The position numbers and the translations under genes are program-made. Under the pieces are notes generated by a model. It ran no database searches, had not been told where the DNA came from, and worked only from the letters and a program-made list of their open reading frames with translations. From positions 14,498,131 to 14,562,130 of the forward strand of contig NC_135168.1 in the NCBI RefSeq assembly GCF_041146795.1: a DNA stretch of 64,000 nt, read 5' to 3'. Source of the stretch: Maylandia zebra (lineage: Eukaryota; Chordata; Actinopteri; Cichliformes; Cichlidae). Position 1 is the first letter of the stretch. Each line of letters starts with the position of its first letter. Shown here one piece after another: positions 11,078-24,100 of the stretch.

Positions 11078-12360
11078 CAGTTGTGCTCAGAAGTTTACAT
11101 GCATTCATCGTGGTCATGAATGTCATGGTAACTTTGGACTTTTAATCATGTCTTTGAACTGTTCTTTTTCCAGAGTGAAAAGCATACATCTTTAAATACT
11201 TTCAAGCTCTATGCACCCAAATCTTGATTTTATTTATTTATTTAGGATTTTCTGTAATCCACGACATCAAGAGAAAACATGCAGGCTCAAATATATGTCC
11301 ACATTCATTTAAGTGCTTTAATAAACGGTGCTAAATGTTTTATGCTGTATTTTAACTTGACAAGACCAAGGCCAGTTAACTTTTGTGATCATGATTAACT
11401 ACAACTGCTAGTTTCTCTTTTTAGCATAAAAACGATTTGATTGACACCACTGATTAGATTGACCAATGAGAAAGTCCAAGGAACTCAGATTTAAACATGA
11501 GAATTGTAGATTTACGCAAGTTGGGAAGATCTTTGGAAATAATTTCTAAACAACTGGCGTTTCCAAGATCATCAGTTCAAACAATTGTACAAATGTTATT
11601 TGGATGTTTCACCACTTTTTCTTTCTTCTGAAAGAAGACACAAACTGTCATGAAAGAAAATTGGTTAGGATGTTGAGGAACAACCGGGGGAATGAGGATC
11701 AAGCCTGCCACGAACTGGAAACTGCTGGAAGACTAGTGTCACTGTCCACAGTGAAGCGAGTTTTATATCGCCATGCATTGAGAGAATGCCAACCAAGAAA
11801 GAAGCCCTGACTCTAACTAAGAACACTGCCAGCTAACAAGCATGAGGTGGTAGCCTCATGTTCTGGGTCTGTTTTGCTGTCAGTGGTACTGGTACATTGC
11901 ACAAAGTGGGTAAAATAATGAAGAAGAAGGCCTACCTCCAAATTCTTCAACTTTACCTCAAAATCAGCAACTAGATGGTTGAATGCAATTGGGTGTTAGA
12001 ACAGGACAGTGATCCCAAACACATCAAAACTGGTTTTGGAATTGATAAAGCAGGCTAATATTAGGTCTCTGGAGTGGCCTTCCCAAAGCCCTGACCTCAA
12101 CGTTATTGAAAATTTGTGAACTATGCCTAAAAGCTGGATCTTTGCCAAGAAAGCAATCGATCTACAAGACACCTACCAATTTAGCCAAGTAGAGTGGTGA
12201 AATAGCCAGCCAAAATTATAACTTCATGGCTACTAAAAGTGGCGGATGCAATTTGAGAAGGGTCTTGCTAATCAAATATGATTCGGGGTATATGTATATA
12301 TTTGATCCAACATGTATAATTGTGACCCTGTGAAATCCAAAATAGATTGAAACGCCCAAT
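11078..12360 (+). mobile_element. Fossil Tc1 transposon
   Basis: Starts after TA with CAGTTGTGCTCAGAAGTTTA, a Tc1-type terminal repeat of fish. The N-terminal helix-turn-helix region is recognisable near 11460-11590 (KSKELRF..., then a segment like QTIVQ). The DDE catalytic region near 12000-12110 resembles 'DNDPKHTSK...[17 protein letters not shown]' but has stops and frameshifts. The 3' terminal repeat is not clear, so the end is approximate. It lies between rnf212 and tmed11. Confidence 0.72.
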
Positions 12361-12551
12361 TTTTGATTATAATCATTAAAAATGTGTGCTGCACAGTCAT
12401 TCCACAGTTCACAGAAATCACTAAAACCCCAGATCACCACAACTTCATGCCCATGACGAATGTATGTACTTCATACCACAACTGTATATACAATAGTCTT
12501 AAACACCATACTCTAGAGCATCGCACCAGCTGTTTGGTAAAAACTGGCCTT

Positions 12552-12557
12552 TTTATT
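12552..12557 (-). terminator. tmed11: Candidate poly(A) signal of tmed11
   Basis: AATAAA on the minus strand about 90 bases past the tmed11 stop. Confidence 0.55.
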
Positions 12558-12645
12558 AAGCATTATAGCCCTAGAGCACTCAAACTTCACTGGTACAGGT
12601 ATGTGAAATAAAAGTAAAAACAATGAGGCTGGTCAAAGTTGTTCA

Positions 12646-12795
12646 TCAGACCAGTTTCTTCTCGATGAAGAAGTCTTTGAGTCTTTTCATCTGCCAGAAA
12701 CCAACCACCAGCAGAATGGAGGTCTGCACTGCAGCCCACCACAACACTTTGCTGTTGGTGTTCTCACTGATCTGACGAAATACCTCCTCCTTCTC
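12646..12795 (-). CDS. tmed11: tmed11 exon 5 (membrane helix and KKLV tail)
   Basis: 50 codons including TGA. The REExFRxxSExTN...VLWW region, single membrane helix and FFIEKKLV tail are all present. Acceptor CATTCAG. Confidence 0.95.
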   Translation of the reverse strand, partial: EKEEVFRQISENTNSKVLWWAAVQTSILLVVGFWQMKRLKDFFIEKKLV

Positions 12796-14559
12796 CTGAA
12801 TGACAACAGGCAACAAAATAAAAAGAAAGAGAGAAGAATAGAATTGATAACCTGTTATATGATGTAATTTTACCATTTTAAAATGAATATATTCTCCTTC
12901 ATTGGTAGCAGTGGAAAAAAGTACTTCACAATTCTTGACGTAAAATGAAGCTTATATCTGATATACTGGTCTCCTTACTGTATTTCAGGTTTAAACAACT
13001 GTTAAGACAGTGCAGTAAAATATTTATTTACCCTCTGGAACTCCTGCTGCCTGGTAATGTGAATCATCTGCTCCGTCAGGTGTCTAAGACTGTTCTCCAG
13101 GGCCTCCATGCTGTCCTTGGTCCTATCAGTATTGTGACCAACTGTGAACCCTCCCATTTGTACATCCAAATGTAGCTTCTGTGTAGCAAAATTGATAAAC
13201 AGAAGTTAATGTTAACTATTAGTCAGTGTTTAAACGGGGAGTCCATTTATGTATTTTGCTTTGTTTTGAATAACATTTGTTCTGTGTGTCCACGTTTCTC
13301 ACCAGACGTTCACGGGCAAAGACAGAAAAACTTGTCGAGTTTGTTTTAAAGCAAAGAAAATGCTGACCAGAAGTGTGAGCTGTGAAGGTGAATTTACCAA
13401 ATTTCCCATATCGCTTGGACAACATAATCTGAAAAGTAGGAAAGTTACTATTATTATTAGGCTGTAATAAGCACTTGTTTTTGTTTATTTGTTTCTTTTT
13501 CATTTCCAAAGATACATATTTTTAGTGTAACATCACGTGAAGACATTCAAGTTTGAGTCCAGTACCTCACTGTTTGAATCTTTTACTGTCACAGTGAGGC
13601 CAAGTTGAGGTAATTTTGATAACGCCTTCACATCCCAAGGCTCCAAAAGAAAAAAGCCTAAAGGTAAGAGACACACACATGAGTGCAGACATATACACAA
13701 ACAAAATTACACACACAGTAACTGCAAAGACCCATAGCAAGCTTGCAAGATTCGTGACATATGCTTATGATAAGATTGATCATTTCCAGTTTATTCTGTG
13801 GTTATCAAAACTCACCGTAATCATTAAAAAATCTTAAATAGTCTGCGATGAACATCAAGGAAAAAAGATCTGAGAAATGTTAAGTAATGTAAAGTATCGC
13901 AAAACACTGGCACACATGCAGCTCAGTAAATATGGAAAACTGCAGAGAGAATCACTGAACTGCCGTGTGGTAAATAAGAACCAAATACAGTTTGTTTTAG
14001 CGACTCTCAGGTAGCTGTGTACCCAGGTGTTATTACTTGGTTATACATCCTTAAATACACTGCTTTTTCATGAGGTTCTTTCGTGAGGAGATCTTAAAAA
14101 GCACTCATTTTGATTTCCAACTCCATGAACCTTGCAGTTGGTGGAATGCTCTTTATATTTCTTTCTTTATTGTATTCATTTAACTACTGGATACATTGGA
14201 AGTGTTTCATTTAAAACAAGGCTCGAATAGCTTTTTATGGTTTTTGCACTTGCTCAAATTAGAAACGTAATATTGTGCATGTAAAGCTACTGTGTGATTC
14301 AAAAATCACATGGTTTTTAACATTTGTAAATAATTACATTCACCCTCAATCACTGATTCCACTTTTATTGCTATGATTGGGTATCATAAATGATACTCAG
14401 GAGGACTTTTCCCCATCTAAAACACTCACCGGTCACTAGTGTGTCTTCAGGAATCTCCTCAATGATGCATTTCTCCTCCTGCTCTCCAAGATGAAAAAAC
14501 ATGGCAGCAGCCAGCATCAGGTAACACTGAAGGAGAAAGCCAGTGCCTTGCAAACCCAT
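12646..14559 (-). CDS. tmed11: tmed11: p24-family transmembrane cargo receptor (5 exons, complete)
   Basis: p24/TMED proteins cycle between ER and Golgi in COPI/COPII vesicles and sort cargo such as GPI-anchored proteins. Exons 14430-14559, 13566-13657, 13303-13428, 13032-13178 and 12646-12795 join to 645 nt (214 aa plus stop), all with GT/AG. Residues 1-19 form a signal peptide. A GOLD domain follows with the family start [20 protein letters not shown] and the Cys pair C31/C100. N104-S-T is a sequon shared with other p24 proteins. The coiled coil spans about residues 120-180, and the membrane helix ([18 protein letters not shown]) about 182-200. The cytosolic tail ends FFIEKKLV, with the diaromatic and dilysine transport signals. 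The length matches the family. The neighbours (rnf212, spon2) point to TMED11 rather than TMED4/9. Nothing suggests inactivation. Confidence 0.93.
13032..13178 (-). CDS. tmed11: tmed11 exon 4 (coiled coil)
   Basis: 49 codons, [10 protein letters not shown]... to ...[10 protein letters not shown], matching the LRIHLDIxVGE...EQxxYxR segment of the family. Acceptor ACACAG and donor GTAAAT. Confidence 0.93.
13303..13428 (-). CDS. tmed11: tmed11 exon 3 (GOLD, second Cys)
   Basis: 42 codons, [20 protein letters not shown]..., including the conserved GxFxFTxHxSGxHxxC pattern and the NST sequon. Acceptor TTTTCAG and donor GTGAGA, phase 0. Confidence 0.93.
13566..13657 (-). CDS. tmed11: tmed11 exon 2 (GOLD)
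   Basis: Encodes [20 protein letters not shown] then [10 protein letters not shown]. The LGLTVTVKD stretch matches the GLGMxVxVxD region of p24 proteins. The start is more diverged than the rest of the gene. Acceptor CTTTAG and donor GTACTG. Confidence 0.85.
14430..14559 (-). CDS. tmed11: tmed11 exon 1 (signal peptide, start of GOLD)
   Basis: ATG at 14559. Encodes residues 1-43 ending EDTLVT, with donor GTGAGT splitting a Gly codon. Confidence 0.93.
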
Positions 14560-15109
14560 TTTATGTTAACAGCAAACTATTAGATTACACTTAACAGTGA
14601 CCTAATGCTTTGCCTGCAGTTCCAGTAGAGCCTTTATGTAGATCTGCAAATTCTAGCTCAAGTTTGAGGTATTTTCCATCTAATGATGTCCATATGTGAG
14701 AGTGTGAGAAACTCACAGGTGCTACTTTGTGTGACAAGTTATTCTGGTAATTTTGTAACTGGTTAACCTGGCAACCAATAGAAAAGCTGCAATGGCAAGC
14801 ATGTACCTGATATAGGGTATCTAGCTGTTTCTTCGTTTCACTGCAGATTATATTTATATTCTGACACTAACACAAGGTAGGAATAAGCATCATGAACTTT
14901 TGGTCACATATAACAATTTGTAGTGTCACTTATAAAAAATGTTGTGTGTTTATCAAGGATGTACTTTACATTTACCTCAGTAAAATTCAAGAATGTGCTT
15001 TCCAGTTTTTTTCTGTACTTTAGAGTACCAAAGGACAATTATATGCAAAATATTAGCACATTGTAATATAGTAAGTTGATTGTTTGACAGTGTCCCATTA
15101 TGTAATCAG

Positions 15110-16159
15110 TAGGGATGGGTACCGGTATCCAGTGAAATGATGGCACCGGTTCTGACATAAACGGTAGTAACCAGACCGAAAAGCAGCGCACATTTCGGTG
15201 CTTTATTTCGGTGCTTTTTTTTTCCTGAGCTGTGATACACTTTAGATTCTAGCCAATCATTTTATGTTTCCGAGGATAGTAGGCGGGCCCAGGTACGTAC
15301 GTTCTTTTAGAGCAGAGCTAAAGATTAAAAATGCCCAAGGCGAAGCGGTCAAAAGTCTGGCTGTACTTCACAGCAAAATATGCAAACTCAGCAGCCTGCA
15401 ACAGGTGCTTTAAGCCGATACTGTGATACTGTCAAAGGAGGTAACACCTCAAATCCGATGAAACACCTGGCGACGCATAGCGGGTTTTTTTTTAAAAGCC
15501 GAGAAATGCACCGTATTTGATAGCTTGCTGCGAGACCTCACACCGTGCACATCTACTGCGGGTGTGGTGCCTGTTATCGGACCCGGAGTTAGCAACATCC
15601 CCCAAAAACCCGAAGAGGAGAGTCCTGGCCCCTAGCCCTGCCACTGTAGCAGAAATGATGATGATGATGATGCAGCAGCAGCCGTTCTTCTCTACGTGAG
15701 TAGCTTAATGTTGTTCATGTGTAATTTACGTTGAGTAGGCTAACCACGTTATTACATTAATGCATGTAAGGTGAACTAGCAAACATCATCATAGCTACAT
15801 GCGGCTGTCTTCTTGTTTGATGGCAGATACTCCCTTCACCCTGGACAAAAAGGCTAAAATGACCAAAGAAAAAGTGGAAAACAGCTAAACATGAGAGGTT
15901 TTTGGACAAAGTTTGTGTTTTTTTTCCATTGTTTAAGCACTGCTTCCAGCCAAGAGTGATACCATATATGCCCCATAGCTGCTAACATTGTTATCTTTTT
16001 ACAAAAAAACAGCTGAACATGAGAGGTTTTTTTTGTGGACCAATTTTGTGTTCTCCATTCTTCAAGCACCGGTTTGAGCACCGTTTAAGCACCAGCACCG
16101 TTTCAAAAGTACCGGTTTGGCACCGGTATCGGATAAAACCTAAACAATACCCATCCCTA
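15110..16159 (+). mobile_element. Non-autonomous hAT transposon with BED-finger remnant
   Basis: Terminal inverted repeats TAGGGATGGGTACCGGTATC and ...ATACCCATCCCTA are flanked by the identical 8-bp duplication GTAATCAG (15102-15109 and 16160-16167), the hAT hallmark. Inside, at 15332, MPKAKRSKVWLYFTAKYANS and a following AACNRC keep the start of a zinc-finger BED domain. Frameshifts then break it and the transposase is gone. Two imperfect direct copies of an AACATGAGAGGTTTTT segment (about 15850-15960 and 16000-16080) lie near the right end. It sits between tmed11 and spon2. Confidence 0.9.
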
Positions 16160-16167
16160 GTAATCAG

Positions 16168-17979
16168 TGTAGGAAATGTAATCAAGTCCATTGCGTAAAA
16201 TGCCATATGTTTACCTTAGATGAGGTCACATGCAGAGAAAACTCCCACACACACTGAATGAACCCATCTCATATTTAGCATCTGCAAAAGTTGTCATTTC
16301 TAAAGTAAGCAAAGAATCAGATTTCCTTCTCATCCCACACTCTGGTAACTTTACAGGAAGCTTGAATAGTAAATCAGTACTTTTATCATACCAATAAAAT
16401 AACCACAGGTTTTATACTGTGTCTGTTAAAAATTCAATTTCACAAACAAAGCAGGGATATTTCTCATGACATTGCACCAAACTGGATGTTTACATTACTC
16501 TTACTTCTAACACATAGTTAGTGAACCTACAATAGAAATGCTAAAACACACATCTTTAGCTCAGTAATTTTCCTCTCCCTCGTCATTCCGAACGGAAGGA
16601 CATCCCTCATGTCCCAGATGTTTAGTTCTTATTGCTATTCAGTCTGCCGTCTGTAGTTTCAGTGCTGGCTTGGTGGGAATATCTGTTCTACATATTTACG
16701 CTAATATCGTTTACTTAAAATTATGTCGTCTTCATCATGCCCTGAAGGAAAAGGTCATTTTTCTATGTACATATATATTTTTGTGCAGTAGGATTTATGC
16801 TTTATAGCCTTTATGTGAAATTAATTTCTTGCTTTAAGTTTTTTATCTTTGAGTTCTAAACATTTCATGAACTCTTTAATCACTGGAGATCACTTGTGTT
16901 CACTTTATGACCAACACTTCATTAGGGTGAATTCAGTCCAAAACTGTGTGAACCGAGGTCAGCTTGTCCTCTACACTCCATTGGATCCTGCAAACGCAAC
17001 ATCAGTAATATTAACTTAATGCATGCCTAATATTTAAAGGTGATAATCAACAGGCCATGACAGTTTTAATTAAACGACGCCACCATTTGTTTCTTGAGAA
17101 AACAGGAATCAAAGAGGAAACAGTATTGTAAGTTGTATTTACATTTTATTGACCTTTACAAAAAAAATACACATATTTTTAGTGTTTTAGTATTTTACAA
17201 AGCAAGTTTTTCTGTTTTAACTCAGTAACGTAAAGGAATACAAATTATTTCAGATTTCATATGCTGTACACTACAGGTTAAAATCCTGTCAATAAATATA
17301 TCCATTTTCTTTAGGAAAACAAGCGCAATGTTTCTTTAAACATTATGTTTTAAATTTAGGAAAGTGTATATGTCACTTTTGTTATCATATTACTTCTGCT
17401 AATGGGGCTATTGAAGCACCGTATTTCCACCTTTTCTTAGTTTGATATAATTTGTATAATTTTGGATCTTATGCCAGGATTTATTTCTAAATCCTCTAAA
17501 TAAAAGCTGCTGGGAGTAGCAAACAAATATTTGTGATCTTCAGAAGTGTCAAAGCAAATCCAATTACAGTGCCAACTTGTGTTTTCAGCTCATTTTCTAA
17601 TTACCAAACAGCATTGATCTCTCCCCAGACAATTTTGATCATCTGCCAAAACTGAATTGGTGTCTAATGGCTATTTTGCCAAACTACACCTCTTTAGTGC
17701 TGTCAGATCTATCAATATGAAGGGAAGATTAAGGATTTTTTTTAAGGCACACTCTCCCAGTTGAACAGTCACATAATCAGTATGTATATTAGTGATTTCC
17801 ACAGAAACAGTTTGGTCAGGGAGAGCCGATGGAAGCTGGTTTGTGATGGTTAAACTTCATGTGATTAAATCGTGGACCTTTTACTGTTGCTGTTGCGTCT
17901 TCGTCCTTTCCTCCCTTTTCTGGCTTTCCTCTCCTTCTTCTTTCTCCTCTCCTTCCTCTCTTTCTTTTCCCTCCTTTCC
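16168..17979. other. spon2 3' UTR and intergenic sequence
   Basis: The part nearest 17979 must be the spon2 3' UTR (purine-rich on the minus strand). Minus-strand AATAAA at 17480-17485 or 17145-17150 are candidate ends. Otherwise AT-rich, no gene seen. Confidence 0.45.
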
Positions 17980-17987
17980 TGGCCTAG

Positions 17988-18166
17988 TCATAAACAGTTG
18001 TCTGGGAAACACTTCCGCTCTTCCTCCAGCAGGGGACAGGCTGCTCCATTGTTGGCTGGGTGCATTATGATGTAGCGCGTGCGGTGCTGAACGCCTGACT
18101 CTCCACATTTGCCCTTGCACAAGCCCCAGGGAGACCACACTGACACTTCACAGTCCAGAGGGGTAT
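17988..18166 (-). CDS. spon2: spon2 coding exon 5 (thrombospondin repeat, stop)
   Basis: Encodes [16 protein letters not shown]... to ...[13 protein letters not shown], then TGA. Six Cys of the TSR are present. Acceptor TCTGCAG. Confidence 0.96.
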
Positions 18167-21100
18167 CTGCAGAGAAGGGCGGGCAGCATAGCAATCATAT
18201 TAACAATCAGGTTTCCATTCTGCTAATTTGTTGCTCTTAACTTTTTGCACATGACTTATAAGATGAGTAATATGTCGTAATCAGGAAAATCTTCTTTTCT
18301 TTTTATAACACAAAATTATTAAAGGGTGTTGCCGTGCTTTGTGTGTAGGGCTTATGAACCCACATTTTCTCATTATAGACTCTTTGCAGTGGTTGCACTG
18401 CTGGAGTTAATTTTCATTTTGCTTTACTTTCATTTGTAGAGTGGGTTTTTGCTCATTGTGCTTACTTTTTTTATTTTTGCCTCAGAGTAAACAGTGCTGC
18501 TACTTAATGACTCCTCTGCAACAGATCATGATTTAGCCCCTTATTAGGAGACACCTCAATTATAATAGAGGGTAAGGAAGCATCCTCTGACTTTCTGCTT
18601 TTTCAGCTAACCTAATAAAAATGTAATCCTTTTAAAGTCTTATCATCACATCATGTTTTTTGGTGCTTTCAGACTACTTGCTGATGTACCTCAGTCAAGC
18701 TCTTGGTGGGCTTCTATGCAGCTGATATGAATCGCAGTTGTCAGTTAGAGAGTAGAAAAGCAGAAGGAAGGGAGGTTGTATGGAAGCTGCATAGATGGAC
18801 ATTTGGATATCAAGTGAAAGGCTGATAACGCCCTTTAAAATTTATGTTCAAGAATAACAAAGCGAAGGTTAATGTGACAAAAGGTTGCAGAAACGCAAAG
18901 ATGATTTAACCTGATTTTCCATCAGTGTCTCACAGATCTAGAACAGGTGCTTACTGATCATTAAAGAAAAGTTTTGTTCAAGCTCTGGGGAGAATACACA
19001 AATACGATGGAGGGATAATGACAGGGGTAGGATAAACAGACACAAGGGTAAGATGGAGCATTGGGAACAGGGGGAGGAAACCCCAACAGATTGTTGGCCA
19101 TTCTCTGTTGTTTGTTGATGGGTTGTCGGGGGAACGGTCTTGTAGTCTGTGATGCTGACTCAGACCCTTGCAGTTACCCTCAACCCTGCTTCTGATTAAT
19201 GCTCTGTCAGCTCTTTTGCCAGGCCCCAACATGCTATCTATTACTTTTTCCCCCTTAAAAAAACTTTTCCCAGTCAAGTCATCTATTTAGACTTTCCATG
19301 GTGAATTGTGCTTTTATAAAAGGCTGTTTTGCCCTCCCTATCACATGCATCATTCACACAAAGTTACTTGTCTGCTGCATTGCTAACTTTTAGTTTGATA
19401 CAGCTTTTCCATGTACATTTTCCAAGATGTCTTTGTATTCTTCCTTTCTCTACAGAAGAGTCTTAAATAGTCTCGGAACCCACATATCCAGCTTCACCCA
19501 TGAAATAAATTCCAGTGTTTATGTCCCACTTGGCATCATGACTAAAAATTTACTGTATATAATTTCTACACAGTTTTCATAAAGTACTCTTTGACATCTT
19601 TTATCACACATCTTTTGCCTCTTATACTAGATGCCAGATGTGTTTCTGGTATTTTCTGGTACCCTGACTCTGGCTTGGATTTTCTGGTCTTTGGTTGGAA
19701 ACAGTTTAGTTTGTGTGTGGCCTGTAATGTTTCCTAAATTCCCCCAAAATGAGCAAGTCCCTGCCTTATGTTAAAACCTTACACCTGAGTTTGACAAAGC
19801 ATGTAGAATTCTGTATTCATTTTGTTCTGTATATACTTTTAGTTTAGCCTTTAACAACAAATATAATATATATAGTATCAGTAGAATAAGAAAGACACTA
19901 TAGAGTTGGTGTTCTTCTGAAGTCTGTCTTTGTCTCATATGTTTGCCTAATTCAGTTATGGATGCATTCAGGGTTTGTCACCAGAATGACTTGTAGCTGC
20001 CAAGACAGTATCTTGAATGCAGAATAAAACATAGATAAATATATGGGGATAAAAATATCCCTATTGGTGTGTTAACCAGGTCAGATTGAGAACCATTGAG
20101 GATTGGGATTAATGTAGCAGGGCTCTAGACTAACTTTTTGCCATGGGCGTACCGGTACGCCTAACTTTAAAAAGTTAGGCGCACACAAATTTTATAATAA
20201 TTTATATAATATAATGTGTTTTCTGGAAACATTGTGCTTTTGCGACCAAATTGGTCGCACTCTAGAGCCCTGTGTAGAGTTCTCTTTCAATTGTCACTCA
20301 GTAGATTACTCAGTTTTCAGAGAACCGGGGTTACGCGAGTAATGGTTCACGCATGGATCTGTGTTAAGACATAAAGGAGGACATGATGCCATTTAAACGA
20401 CTGCTCCTAATTTTCCCATAAACATTTCCCAAAACATAGGACTCTAGTGAGTGTGAAACTGAGACCAAACTGAGATGTTAACTGCCACATCCTTGAGTTC
20501 TAGCTTTTGTTATTGTGTTCTGTACTATGCTGTAAAATGCATGTTTCAAAGAAAGTAGATGAATCATATAAAAACAGAAATTCTTCATTTACTTGTTATT
20601 CAGACTTACTTATGAGCTTATCTTCAATCTCATTTCCTGTTGGCAGCTGGTTGGATTGAGTGGGCTCCATGGGCAGGCTGATGATCTTATTGGTCTTCTT
20701 TATTTTGGTCAGTGTGACCTTCGCAATGGGTGGTAGGTGCTTTAGGCGGGGGTAGAAGAAGGAATTGGCTGGGTGACTAGGGAAAGAGGAAGTGATCTGT
20801 GAAGAGGAAAATGGACAAGGAATATCTATCAAGATATGTGTTGTAACAAGCCTCTTCAGACTGATTTTGCTGCTGCATGGGCTTACAATTGATACTAAAA
20901 GTTGAAATTACAGTTTAATAGAAAAGAAAGCTGGTATCACGGCAACAGCTGCCATATTCTTTTGATTTTTGCTGGAGGATTTAGGGAAGTATAAATGTCT
21001 TTAGGTGCTTCCTGGAGGCAGATAGTGCACACAGCTGTGTCGGTGGTGGCTTAATTACCTTTATCAACATTACTAAACCTCAAATACTCTCATATAGTTT

Positions 21101-24100
21101 ACTAGTTACACTTTAATTGATTTTCTGTTATGTCTCACTGAACTCAGCCTGGTGATGATTTCCATATACAGTGGAACCCCGACTTACGAATACCCCATTT
21201 AACAAAAAATTCAAGTTACGAAGGCACTCGCAGCAATATTTCTGCCCGCGTTACGGCAAAATGCCCACGTAACGAAATCCGCTGGCTGTGATTGGCTGAG
21301 CCCAGAATGCCTACAATGCCCACAATGCCTTCCGAATCATGTGACAACCCCCTTGGCTTTCGTACTTGCGCTTTGCTGTTTCACTTGAACGACGTATTGG
21401 TGTTCCAGTTAGCAATTAGCCTATAGCCTATCGTTCACTCAAAAGGCGCGATGGGTGCTTCGACTTAAGAAAATTTTCGACTTACGAAAGACCCTCGGGA
21501 ACGAATTAATTTCATAAGTCGGGGTTCCACTGTAGTGCATTATAATATAAATTCAGCAATATGACCAAATTGTGAAAAAGTCAGAAAGTTTCTGTTTTGT
21601 TTCCCTGTTTATTCATAGTCTTTTTCAGTTTTTTGTACTATTTTGACATTACTGTCTAACCAGCTAACTTAACATTTGTAGCTGATGAAAAAGTCGTCTT
21701 AAATATGAAAAAAAGATGCTGGTATTGACCAGACCTAAATTATCCCTGGACCATTGTGCTTGCAGTGTACTGATGGATAAGACTTACACCATGTTATTGG
21801 TTGAGGGATGCATTTTAAAACTTATAATTATGTTTAAATTTACCTTAAATATAGCCTTATAGTTATGTCTCTATTCTTTTTGCTTTTTCTGGTTGAAATG
21901 TGCAGAAATAAATATTCTAATGAGTGTAGTTTATTTTGTTAAAGCAGTGTTGTAATTTTTGGGCAAATTCAGCAGCCGTAGAGTGTTGCTGTACATCACT
22001 TCAATACAGCATCTCTGTATGAGTCTAATAGAAACACTAATGTTTTCATTACTAGCTGTTGACAATCAGGATTTCTAAATACCCGGGTTTACTATGGATT
22101 CATGCACCTGTGCTGCCCACCTGTGTGATTTTATCCTGTGGGATGGTCTCAAAGTTGGGAGACGAGAAGGTGAACCCACTGTCAGTTCCTGCATCATATG
22201 GAAAAAGATCCACTGACACATTTTCTTTCCAGTGGTCGCCATCACACAGGTCTATACTGTCCACACCCACAAACCAGTCCGGGCTTGGGACGATACGTAC
22301 AATAAATGACAGCTGTGAATGGAGAAAGTAAAACATAAGAAGTGAGTTAAAATGTAGCCACAGGCAGAGATGAGAATAGAAAAGGAAAGAAAAACATAAT
22401 AAAATCCTTTCCAAACATCTTTCCAACATCTTAATTCTCAAACCTCCTTCAAGGACCACTAAATACTTCTAAATCATATATGATGTCTGTGTTTTACAAT
22501 GATTTATTTTATTGTGCATTAATATGCTCTTTTTTTAAGCATGACATAATAGAGATTCGTAGTCTTGTACCGGATCCACCACTCTACAAGTGCACTTTTG
22601 TTCCAGCATGGCTTGCTTTTATTTTGGTGACCATCTTATGTTTCCAATTGGCTTTTTCCAAGCTTAACAAATTTTCGTCAGATGTGCCAGAGGTTTTATT
22701 AGCTACCCAGAGACTCATCAGTGGGAAGTTTAACTGCAAACTTCTGCAGAGGTTACATAATTCGAAGAGACATTAATTAGACTTGTTACAGTTACAGAAG
22801 CTCGCTTTTTGGTGTAGTTTACAGGAAAAAATAACTGTCAGGAGCTTGTTTTATAGGAACATTTTGTTGCTGCATCAGCCTAATTAAAGAGGCATTATGC
22901 AGTTTTTCTCACAGTATAACTTCATATTATGAACAATTATCAGTAGTGTGGCAGGTTATTATTTGACTACAAAGACACTGGATGCAAATTTTAAAATGGT
23001 TGCAATTTTGATATATATATTAACATATAATATATAACATAGCAACAAAACATCTTCAGTAGAAATAATGTCCGAGTTTACACCAAATTTCTTATTTGCA
23101 CTTACATGAAATTTAAATAACAGTGAAACATTAAAAACTTCACTGACACTGAAATATTTGTAACCTTTGCAAACTACAGTGGAAGTTATTGTATAATCTG
23201 ATGTGGTGCTGATTCCTAGAATGATAATTTCCACTTTAAAACAGTTTATTTATATTATGGTCAAATTTGAAACCTGTTTGGTCTGGGTACCTATCTGTAA
23301 GGCTTTATTATTGGGCTAAACAGAGCTATGATTCTAAGTGCTTATTTGGGAATTCTTCACACCACCTTATCTATGCTGACCTGTCAGTGACAAGCCTTGC
23401 ATGCACTTAATGCCCTGTTGAGAAACTTACAAAGGAGTGCCTGGCAAAGACCTCAAACTCAGTGTGCATCTGGCCTGTGCCGCCCACGACAGCGGGAGCG
23501 GAGAGGATCCCATAAACACTCTGGATGCGTTCACCGGCCGTCTCAACTTCCTTCACAAGCGTCCAAGCCTCACCTTTCTCCGTGAACTCCCTCACTCCAT
23601 TGCTGGCAAACTCATTACGTTGCCACATGTGGTAGTCAGAGCTGTGGGTCACCCCTAATGGAAAAGAAAGGATGAAAAATTGTTGTTTCAGCAGGTGTTA
23701 GTCTGAATAGTGAGATCATGTACGGTACATCTCGGCAAAGGGAAATTAATGGAGTTCTGTGACTGTTTTCTAGTGTTTTTGGACTGAATTGGGCAGATGT
23801 ATAACATCCTACTAGTGGGTAAAATGTGATACAAATAAAAAATAGGATTGTTTTTGAATAACCCTATAGTAAACAGTTGGTGCATTCCTCTTCTGATTTA
23901 TTCAAAAGACATTTTATGTTGTAGCTTTCTGTTTTTCAACCACCCAATAGATCTTGCCACATTGACCTGAAAATAATGTGACTAATAACTTGCCTTAGGT
24001 TAGATGCACTTACCAATAAGATTTGACCACTGTGCAGGAGGACGGTAGCGAGGATACTGCTTAGGAAAAGCTGCCTGGGTCCACTTGCCAGTAAATGTTA

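Noticed and set aside
17881..18138. Frame antisense and out of phase to spon2 coding exon 5
   Set aside because: Shadow of the real exon plus its purine-rich 3' UTR.
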